Shown here piece after piece: positions 53,113 through 63,300 of a stretch of DNA of 64,000 nt. The first letter of the stretch is position 1. Every line of letters begins with the position of its first letter. The translations under genes and the position numbers were made by a program. Source of the DNA: Levilactobacillus andaensis (GTDB lineage: Bacteria; Bacillota; Bacilli; Lactobacillales; Lactobacillaceae); contig NZ_BOLP01000002.1 of the NCBI RefSeq assembly GCF_016861695.1, positions 62,001 to 126,000 of the forward strand, written 5' to 3'. A model generated the notes under the pieces. The model saw nothing but the letters and a program-made list of their open reading frames with translations. It was not told the origin of the DNA and ran no database searches.

Positions 53113-53130
53113 GTTTTCAATCCAATTTTT

Positions 53131-53988
53131 CTAGTTTTCATCCACCGTCACTCGCGCCAACTTCGCTGTTAACCGCTGTAACTGCTGCTGATAGTTCAGA
53201 AATAGCCCGGTAAACTTGCTGTCGCTGTTGGCGTCCCACGGTTTGGGCGTGCCGCAGTAGTGCAAAATGACCGTGTTGGCCATGACCCAGTGGATGTCGT
53301 GTTGACTCAAACTGCGTGTCTGATAGCCTAAATATTTTCGCGTGTCGTAATTCCAAATTTCCTCAGGAATTTCTACGATATCTGACCCATAAAGAAAGTT
53401 GAGGACATCTTGGTCCGGTAAAAGGAGCTCGTTTTGGTGTTCTTCGATCATCTTGGTGATGTCGTCTAACTTGATTTTGGCTCGTGCTTGGTCGAGGTCA
53501 ATCACCAATACACCGGAATTAAAGTAGCTGGTCGTGGTCCCCAGTCGCAGCTGATTCACGCTGTCGACCAGGTTGGTGACGCCGCGATGGACAGCAGCTG
53601 CCAGCATATGGCCGTCCAGATCTAGCTCCCAGAGTGGTCGCAACGGGTTGATGACTAGCAAATCGGGGTCCAAATAGATGACCCGTTTGACCGTTGGTGG
53701 CAGAATCTGTCCGCTCAGTAACCGGAAGTACATTTCCTTCGGGTAGCGCTTGATCAGCGGCACCCCGGCGGCGAAATCCGTTTGTACCCGTTCGTTGCTG
53801 AACTGCCAGTCGAACGCGGCGGTCAGGTTCCGCACGTCGTCGACTTCGGCCGCCGTCAGACTGGCGTGTACCAACCACAAGTGAATCTGTTCATCCGGAT
53901 TATTCGCGTGTACCGAGTAGAGCATCACCTTTAACGGCGCCAAATAGCCCGCGTTGAGGGTGACCAGGAGATTGATTTCATCAGACAA
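53131..53988 (-). CDS. Glycosyltransferase family 8 (general stress/LPS-type)
   Basis: 285 residues. GT8 features: N-terminal INLLVTLNAGYLAPLKVML, metal-binding DxD as YLDPDLLV, SYFNSGVLVIDL, DQDVLNF, and C-terminal HYCGTPKPW supplying the last metal ligand. It would transfer a sugar (glucose or galactose) from a UDP-sugar in the cytosol, usually to a wall polymer or surface protein. Single gene between phosphoketolase and the small transcript before the giant adhesin gene; it could glycosylate that Ser/Thr-rich protein (speculation). Confidence 0.92.
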   Translation of the reverse strand: MSDEINLLVTLNAGYLAPLKVMLYSVHANNPDEQIHLWLVHASLTAAEVDDVRNLTAAFDWQFSNERVQTDFAAGVPLIKRYPKEMYFRLLSGQILPPTVKRVIYLDPDLLVINPLRPLWELDLDGHMLAAAVHRGVTNLVDSVNQLRLGTTTSYFNSGVLVIDLDQARAKIKLDDITKMIEEHQNELLLPDQDVLNFLYGSDIVEIPEEIWNYDTRKYLGYQTRSLSQHDIHWVMANTVILHYCGTPKPWDANSDSKFTGLFLNYQQQLQRLTAKLARVTVDEN

Positions 53989-54179
53989 AATCTTCCACCG
54001 ACTTTCGTTGTTATTTTGACTTCTCTTCTATAGTTAATCATTTTTGGTCGAAATAAACACGGATTGTGACCCAGACGGCCATTTTTCTTGGTGATGGTTT
54101 ATTCCAGACGACTTGCCTAGGCGAAATATCCCTCACTAGGTATACTGAAAGCATTACAGCTAAGGAGTGTGTCTCGACT

Positions 54180-54269
54180 ATGGAGTTAACGTTATTTTAT
54201 GCGGCAAGTGCGAGTCCCATGGCGCCCCACATATTAACCAGCAGAACCAAACGAACAAAGAAGGAGTAA
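54180..54269 (+). CDS. Possible 29-residue peptide gene
   Basis: ATG at 54180, with AAGGAGTG 12 bp upstream. The peptide begins MELTLFYAASASPMAP and ends in a basic tail (SRTKRTKKE) whose last codons lie in a terminator stem. The longer frame from 54066 looks less likely. It could equally be a small RNA without translation. Confidence 0.35.
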   Translation: MELTLFYAASASPMAPHILTSRTKRTKKE

Positions 54270-54303
54270 AACCAGATGTTTTCTGGCCTTACTCCTTCTT
54301 TTA
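54256..54303. terminator. Bidirectional terminator at the end of the adhesin gene
   Basis: GAAGGAGTAA and TTACTCCTTC pair with an inner CCAGA/TCTGG helix; T-rich sequence follows on both strands. Confidence 0.9.
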
Positions 54304-54331
54304 ATTAAACTACCAATTAGCTCCTAATCAG

Positions 54332-57300
54332 CTAGTGACGCTTACGAACAAACGGCGTTACCAACAATGACAGTAGCAACGCACCCAAAGCGGTCAAGAA
54401 GCTCTCGTCTTGCTGTCCCGTTTGTGGCAGTTCAGCTTGCTGTTGCTTCGTTAACTTCTGTTGAGACGGTGTCTGTCCAGTTGTAGCAATGTCCCGTGCC
54501 TGTCCCGCACTAACAAGTGCCGGTGACTGTGCACGACGTCGCTTCATGTCAGCCTTCAAGGTCGTTCTTTGTCCGTTCAGGCCTCTATGTTGACCTGCTC
54601 CGGCGTTCTTTTTCAGCGCCTTCTTCAAAGGCTGTTTCCGTGACGTGGCGTGGCGACTATTCGATGCGCCAGCAAGCTGACGCGTAAAGGTCGGTACCGT
54701 GCCAGACGCATCAAACTTAACGATGGTCTCACCACCCATGCCATCCGATAAAATTGCGAGTAAGGCACCGGGCGCAATCGTTCGCTGCTCGATAACGTGC
54801 CCATTTTTCAGCTCACTAATAATCCGTTTACCGGTGATTGGATCGTAAGTGTAGATGACGCCACTGCCATCTGGCCACTGCTTGGTGATCTTCACGGTCT
54901 TATCAGCATCATCTGTCGGTGCCACATCGTAGCTGGCTGGATAGTGCGTAAACGTTGGCATCGTGGCTGACTGACTGAACTCGATAACTGTTCTGCCACC
55001 AGCACCGTCCGGCAACGTGACTTCCGTATCGCCGGGCGCAAGCGTCCGTTGGTCAACTATTTTGCCGTTCTTTTGCTCACTGATTGTCCGTTTGCCAGTC
55101 GCTGGATCGTTGGTATAGGTTGTCTCACTGCCATCTGGCCACTGCTTGGTTACTTTGACGATGTTACCAGCGGCGTCCTTGGTCGTGGCCGTGACGTTAC
55201 CCGCCTTGTCAGTCGTCTTCTGCGTCGTGTAGTGGTCAAACGTTGGCATCGTGGCTGGCGAACTAAACTTGGCAATCATTTCACCATCAGCATCATCCTT
55301 CAATGTCACTTCCGTCGTATCTGGCGCAAGCGTCTGTTCGTCGACTGTCTTGCCGTCCTTTTGCTCACTGATTGTCCGTTTGCCAGTCGCTGGATCGTTG
55401 GTATAGGTTGTCTCACTGCCATCTGGCCACTGCTTGGTTACTTTGACGATGTTACCAGCGGCGTCCTTGGTCGTGGCTGTGACAGTGCCCGCCTTGTCGG
55501 TCGTCTGCTGCGTCGTGTAGTGTTCAAACGTTGGCGCTGTTGCTGGTGAACTAATCTTGACAACCGTTTCACCCCCAACATCATCCGGCAACGTGACTTC
55601 CGTATCACCGGGCGCAAGTGTCCGCTGAGTAACGGTCTTGCCGTTCTTCTGCTCAGTGACCGTCTGCTTGCCGGTCGCTGGATCGTTGGTGTAAATCGTG
55701 GTACTGCCGTCATTCCAGTCTTTCACGACTTTGACGACATCACCCTTGGCGTCTTTCGTGGTCGTTGTGGCGTTACCCGCCTTGTCAACATCTTTCTTCG
55801 TTGTGTAGTGTTCAAACGTTGGGGCAGAACCCGGTTGCCCGGCATTGACAATGGTCTCACCACCATCGCCGCTTGGCAAAGTGGCCTTCCCGGAGTTCGG
55901 TTCAATCGTCTGTTCGGCGACTGTCTTACCGTCCTTCTGTTCAGTAACCGTTCGTTTGCCAGTAGCTGGATCGTTGGTGTAAATCGTGGTGCTGCCGTCA
56001 TTCCAGTCTTTCACGACCTTAACGACATCGCCCTTAGCGTCTTTCGTGGTCGTCGTGGCGTTGCCCGACTTGTCGACATCTTTCTTGGTCGTGTAATGCT
56101 CAAACGTTGGATCAGATCCTGGTTGCCCAGCATCGACAGTGGTTTCACCGCCATCACCGCTTGGCAACGTGGCCTTCCCGGAGTTCGGTTCAATCGTCTG
56201 TTCGGCGACTGTCTTACCATCCTTCTGTTCAGTGACCGTTTGTTTACCAGTAGCCGGATCATTGGTGTAAGTCGTGGTGCTACCGTCATTCCAGTCTTTC
56301 ACGACCTTAACGACATCGCCCTTAGCGTCTTTCGTAGTCGTCGTGGCGTTACCCGACTTGTCGACATCCTTATCAGTCGTAAAGTGGTCAAACGTTGGCT
56401 GCTTGGTTGTCGGGTCGAGATCAACAACGCTGACCGTATTGCCACCATCAGGTAACGTTGCCTTCGCAGATTCCGGCGTGATTGTTTGTTGACCAACAGT
56501 CTTACCATCCTTCTGCTCCTGCACGGTCCGATCGCCCGTTGTTGGACTATAGTGATAGATTGTCTCGCTACCATCCGTCCACTGTTGATCAACCTGGACC
56601 ACGTTTCCATCCGGATCTTTTTCAGTGATCGTCACGTTGCCTTTAGCATCAGTATCCTTGCCCAAGACCTTCAGCTGACCAGGGACGACTGTTACCGCAT
56701 AATTAGGATTACCGGCAACTCCGTCAATCGCATAAGTCCCGACTTCCTTGCTATCCGGTTCCACGTAATGCAGGTCTAATTTCGAGTTGTCACTGACTAG
56801 TGACCCCTTAACCAGTTCTGCCCGGTTCTCAGGATTCTGGTGGCCAGCGAACATCTCTTGGCTAGCCACACGAACCGTCACCGCCCGCTTAGCAACATTT
56901 AACTGACCCAGACTAAACGTCGTAAACTTATAGTTTGGATTCTTTTTGGCTAAGTTCTTCTGTGCTTGCTTCGTCAACTGAACCGTGTAGTCACCGGCCT
57001 GTAAGTCAGCCGGAGCAACGACTTGTTTCTGCTGGTTGATCAGTTCCAAGTCACTCAGAGCGAAGGCCGAGTCCATACGAAGAAAACTAAATCTCCCCAT
57101 AAACCTTGGCATATAGCCATAAACAATGTTTGCCTCATTAATTGTGACCTTGGCCTCAGCCGGATTAATCGTGAACGTCCCAGGTAAAACAACCGTCGTA
57201 TAATTCTGATTAGTTGCTGTTCCCGTAATCGCATACGTCCCAACCGTTTCACCGGCCTCACGCGTCAATTTGACACCTAAAGCGGATTCTTGGTCGCCTC

Positions 57301-60300
57301 TTACTAATTGTTCAGATGGGTCTACCAAAGTTAGCGTAGGGTCAGTCTCACCAAATTTCTTGGATTGATCAGCCGCGGTGACCGTAACCACTCGTTTCGC
57401 AATCTTTAACGCCCCGGGATTGACGGTTACCAGATAGTTCTTACTGTCCGCCGACCCGCTGATGACATAGGTGCCGGCATTTTCGCCAGCAACCCGCGTC
57501 AAGGTCACGCCCAGTGCGCTTTCGTCATCGTTATTGACTAAGACTTCATCACTGGCGGTCGTCAAAGTTAATGTCGGATCAGCTTCACCATAGGTTTTAA
57601 GCTGACTGTCAGCTGTCACCTTTACCGCACGCTTGTTGATGGTAAATGTCCCCGGCGTGACCGTGACCGCGTAGTTCTGGCTGGCCGCTGTCCCGTCGAT
57701 GGCGTAGGTTCCGGTGTCTTCACCGGCTTTTCGCGTCAACGTGACGCCTAAATCAGCTTCGGTGTCGCCATTTACGACGACGTCTTTGCCATTGGTCAAC
57801 GTCAACGGCTTGTCGGCATCGCCATAGGTCTTGCTCTGATCAGCAGCGATAACCGTGACGGGCCGTGGCGTAACGGTCAGCACACCATTTGTCACTGTGA
57901 CTGCGAAGTTCGGATTAGTTGCGTTTCCGGAAATGGTATAGGTCCCAACATTAGCCGCCGTTCTACAGCTTAACTGCAGGTGTAGGTCAGCTGGCTGCTG
58001 CATAATTGTTAAGTGCGTAGCAGCAGATATTTTCCAAGTCAATTCAGGGTTGGCATCCCCATAAAGCTTCTGCTGATTGTCAATCAATACGTTGACTGGC
58101 CGTGGATCGATAAGGAGGTCGGCCTTAGTAAACGTGACCGCATAATCTTTGTTGTTACCGGTTCCGGTAATGTCATAACGGCCAATATTTTCGCCAGCAG
58201 TTCGTTTCAAAGCAACTTTCAAGCTACGCGAATTATCATTAAACCCTAACGGTGTCTCAGTAGCAACTTGCCACGTCTTTACCGGTTCGTTGTCCCCGTA
58301 GACTTTACGTTGATTATCAATGATGACTGTGATAGGCCGCGGCGTGATGGTCAATTCACCATCCGTCACAACCACTGTGTAGTTATTGTTCTTTGAAACG
58401 CCCTTAATCGTATAGGTGCCGACATCTTCACCAAGATCTCGCGTCAAAGTTACCAAGTCTGTCAGGCTTTGGCCAGCCGCAAGAGATGACCCATCACCGA
58501 GGTGACAACTCAAAGTCGGATCCGCCTCACCATACATTTTTTCTTGGGGATCAACTGTAACAGAAACTACACGTGAACTGATTGAAAAGTCCCCATCAAC
58601 AAACTGAATATCGTAGTTACTATTATCGTAGGTCCCGGTAATTGCGTGGGACCCTACGTCTTCGCCCACTACTCGGCTCAGCCTTACATTTAACTTGTCA
58701 CTACTGCTAGCTAACCCTTGTTCGGAAATAATCTTCCAAGTCAAAGCTGGGTCTGTTGAAACATCGTCATCATAAGTCTTACTCTGATTTTCGAGTTGAA
58801 CCGTAATGGCTCGTTTGTTGATTGTGAATGTACCTGGTGTCACTTCAAAAGTGTAGTTTTTGTTCTCCGAAGTGCCATTGATTGTATACTCACCGACATT
58901 TTCGCCAGCATCACGGGTCAAAGTTACCAAGTCTGTCAGGCTTTGACCAGCCGCAAGAGATGAACCATCACCAAGGTGACAAGCCAAAGCTGGGTCTATC
59001 TCACCATACGTTTTTTCTTGAGGATCAACTATAACAGAAACCACACGTGGACTGATTGAAAAGTCCCCATCAACAAACTGAATATCATAGTTACTATTGT
59101 CGTAGGTCCCTGTAATTGCGTGGGACCCTGCATCTTCGCCGGCCTCGCGGGTCAGCTTTACATTTAACATCTCACGCGTATCGCTAGTGGCTAATCCTTG
59201 TTTGGAAATAATCTGCCAAGTCAAAGCTGGATCTGTCGAAGTAGTCGCATCATAAACTTTTTTCTGATTGTCGAGTTGAACCGTAATAGCTCGTTTGTTG
59301 ATTGTGAATATGCCTGGTGTCACTTCAAAAGTGTAGTTCTTGTTCTCCGAAGCGCCATTGATTGTGTACTCACCGACATTTTCGCCAGCATCACGGGTCA
59401 AAGTTACCAAGTCTGTCAGGCTTTGACCAGCCGCAAGAGACGCCCCATCACCAAGGTGACAACTCAAAGTCGGGTCTGCCTCACCATATGTTTTTTTCTG
59501 GGGATCAACTATAACAGAAACCACACGTTGATTGATTGAAAAGTCCCCATCAACGAACTGAATTTCGTAGTTACCATTATCGTAGGTCTCTGTAATTGCG
59601 TGGGACCCTGCGTCTTCGCCGGCCTCGCGGGTCAGCTTTACATTTAACATCTCACGCGTATCAGTGCTAGCTATCCCTTGGTCGGAAATAATCTTCCAAG
59701 TTAAGGCTGGGTCTGTCGAAGCATCGTCATCATAAACTTTACTTTTATTTTCCACTTGAACCTTAATAGCTCGCTTGTTAATTGTGAGTGTACCTGGTGT
59801 CACTTCAAAAGTGTAGTTCTTGTTCTCCGAAGTGCCATTGATTGTGTAATCACCAACATTTTCGCCCGCATCACGTGTCAAAGTTACCAAGTCTGTCAGA
59901 CTTTGGTCAGCCGCAAGAGATGACCCATCACCGAGGTGACAACTCAAAGTCGGATCCGCCTCACCATACGTTTTTTCTTGAGGGTCAACTATAACAGAAA
60001 CTACACGTGAACTGATTGAAAAGTCGCCATCAACAAACTGAACATCGTAGTTACCATTGTCGTAGGTCCCGGTAATTGCGTGGGACCCTGCGTCTTCGCC
60101 CACTACTCGACTCAGCTTTACATTTAACTTGTCACTCGTATCAGCGTCAGCTAATCCTTGTTTGGAAATAATCTGCCAAGTCAACGCTGGATCTGTTGAA
60201 GCAGTAGCATCATAAGCCTTGCTTGGACTGTCAATCTGAACCCTAATGGCTCGTTTATTAATCGTGAACTTTCCCGGTACCACTGTCACAGCATAGTTCT

Positions 60301-63300
60301 TATTCCCCGTAGCCGTTCCAGTTATATCTTTATCATACGTACCAACATTTTCTTTATCGGTACGGCTCAGCTTTAGGCCCAAGGACAAAATTGTATCCGT
60401 CCCTATAAGCGGTGTGTTTGAATCAAGCGCAGCATCGAAATCAGGATTTTTATCCCCATACGTTTTCGAGGATTCTTTCACAACTAACGTAATCGGTCGT
60501 GCCTTAATTGTAAACGTCCCCGGTTTCACCGTCACAGCATAGTTCTTATTCCCTGTAGCCGTTCCAGTTATGTCATACGTATTAACGTTTCCCCCAGCGG
60601 TACGGCTCAGCTTTAGACCCAAGGACAAAATTGTATCCGTCCCTATAAGCGGTGTGTTGGCGTCAAGGTCAGCATCGAAATCAGGATCTTTATCTCCATA
60701 TATTTTCGAGGCTGCTTTTACATTTAACGTAATTGGTCGTGCCGTAATCGTAAATGACCCCGGCGTCACCGTCACATTATAGTTAGACGTTGCAACATTC
60801 GACCCTGTAATTCCATACTCGCCAACATCCTCACCAGCAACTCGGCTCAGCTTGACATCATTAGTAGTCAGTTGATAGCCATCAGGTAACGTCGCATTAT
60901 CCAATTTTAACGTTGGGTCATCGTCACCATAGATTTTTGACAGGTTACTTGCCTGGACCGTCACTGGCAACCGCGCAATGGTAAATTTTCCCTTGTTGAC
61001 CGTAATATCGTAATTACTGTTCAAGGTCGAATTGGCTGTATCTTCCGTAATATCATAAACACCTGCATTGTCGCCAGTAGCACGATGTAGCTTAACGCCT
61101 AGTGACTCAATCGAATCGCCATTAACTAAACCATTCGCGGAGTCACTGGTCAAATCAAGAACTGGATCGGCTACCGCTGGCGTGTTGTACGTCTTACTGT
61201 GAATTTGAGCTGTTACTGTAATTTCACGTGGCTTCACAGTTAATTTAGCCGTACCAAATGATGTAAACGTGTAGTTTTTATCCTTAGCTAATTCATCTTG
61301 GGCTGCTTGTGTATAACGAATCGTGTAGGTGCCATTTACCTTTAGCTGCGTAATGTCAGTCACTACAGCATCGTTATTGTCGTCATCAACAACTTCAAAA
61401 TAGCTTTGGTCAATCGTATGATCCGCAGCCGCACGACCTAAGCTCCCAACAAAGTCTGGTAAAGTGCCAACTGTACTAGAAGTTGCATTTTCACCACCAT
61501 ACTCGACAGTGGCCTTATCAACGGTGGCTGCTGTCGCTAACGGATTGATTGTCAACATCGCTGAAACGTATAACCCAATCTTATCGTTATTGGGGTTAAG
61601 GTTCTTTAAATAAGCCCGCCCAGCATCGGTGAGGTTAAAGAAGTACTTACCGACATTTTTCGGCGTAACTGGCGTACCATCTGCCGTATTCGTACTGTAG
61701 TAAGCGTAATAAGCTGGATTACTAAAATCAGCAGTTTTTTCTACCCCATTTGTCCAAAAATCGGGACCAAAATCAACAAAATTATTTGCTGGAATTTTAA
61801 TTGAATCACCATAATTTTCAGACCAAGACGTAAAGGTTGCTAAGCTCTTTCCAGCATCCGTATTGTTATTCTGTAAATTCGTCAAGTCAGCATTAAATGA
61901 CACCAACAAGTTTTTAACTTCCTCTAACGCCGCATAACCAGCCTGACCATCATTATAAATATCAGTCGCAGCAGTTGCTGCTTTGGCATTTTCAAAAGCT
62001 GTCTCCGCAAGTCCGTTAGTTTTAGAAACACTGGTATAGATATCACTGACTGATTGCAGTAATGTCTTCGCATCGTCCTGTTGTGCCTGTGTCAAACCCG
62101 TAATCCCCATAAACGTTTTGTACATTGCTTGGGCTTGGTCATTATAAGTATCCGCTTTGGTCTGGTTAGCCGTTGCTTGAGCTTCCCAGTACTGCAAAGT
62201 AGTTGCTGTTGGCAGTAGCAAGCTCCCACTCGTTTGTGGTTTCGTTTCATCCGTTGAATCTGTGGCTCCGGCATTACCAGTCGTTGACCAATAGTAATCA
62301 TCACTACTGATGGTTTTACCACCACTGGAAATCGCATTCCCTTTTGCATCCACTAATGGTTGCTGGTTTAAGTCCGTCGAAATTGACTGCCCCGTACCGA
62401 CCGTTGCTTTCGTTGTCACTGTTTGGCCGTCAACCGTTGTCCCAGTAGTCGTGTAGTAGTGACTGATTGGCGTAGCTGTGTTCGTGGTCGTTGTGCCGGA
62501 TGTTTTACCTGTAGCCCCTTGGTCAATTGGCAACGTATCATCCGCCGTTTTAGCCCCATTTTTTGGCGCCGCTAAGGTTACTGTCGTTGGCGTATACCCC
62601 GGTATCTGGACCAAAGTTGGTTCACCATCAACCGCAATCACTGTCACGGGTTGTAAGCCGGGAATCGCCTCTTGCGTCTTCGCGTCAACCGGCGTCACTT
62701 TTGCCGTAAAGGCCAACCGTACAGGTACCGTTACCTCTTGGCTGCCACCATCCGTGACCGTATACGTATAGTATGTGTCATCAGCAACGCCCGAACCGTC
62801 AATTTGTTTGGCGGTTCCAATGCTGCTAGGCTTTTGTTTACCATCAATCACATAAACATTACCCGCACTATCTGTCGGCAAAACGGAGACTAAACTAGAG
62901 TCTACTAATCCCTTAGCAACAGCTCTTGCCGCCGCATCCTGCGTGGAGAAGACAGAAACAGTATCCCCGATATTTGCAATCGCATTTGCGCTTGTACCTG
63001 CAAGAGGCGCATTGTCATCGGCAGAATCAACTAAATTGACCGCTAGTGGAATTGTTTTTGGCGTATAAGTAAATTTATCAATCCGGGCAGAATAATCGTT
63101 CCAACTCCCACCAGTAGAGGCAGCCACAGAAATCGAATAACCCTGACTCGTATCCGAAATCTTCCGCACGAACTTTGCTGTCCCCAGTGTAGCCGTCAAC
63201 GTCTGAGATTTTGCATTGTAGTCCATAACAAAATCATTTAAGGGATCAACACTACGGTCTTTCAAGCCAGCAGCACTGGCAGCCGTCCAATCTGAGTCAG

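Noticed and set aside
52896-53213. 105-codon + strand frame upstream of phosphoketolase
   Set aside because: Overlaps the end of the glycosyltransferase gene antisense, passes through its terminator, and has no ribosome binding site.
55049-56455. Long + strand frames opposite the adhesin C-terminal repeats
   Set aside because: They repeat with the same period as the adhesin and vanish outside the repeats, so they are mirror frames.
58330-60250. Regular repeats considered as a CRISPR array
   Set aside because: Units are 480 bp, fully coding and in frame; no short palindromic repeats with unique spacers.
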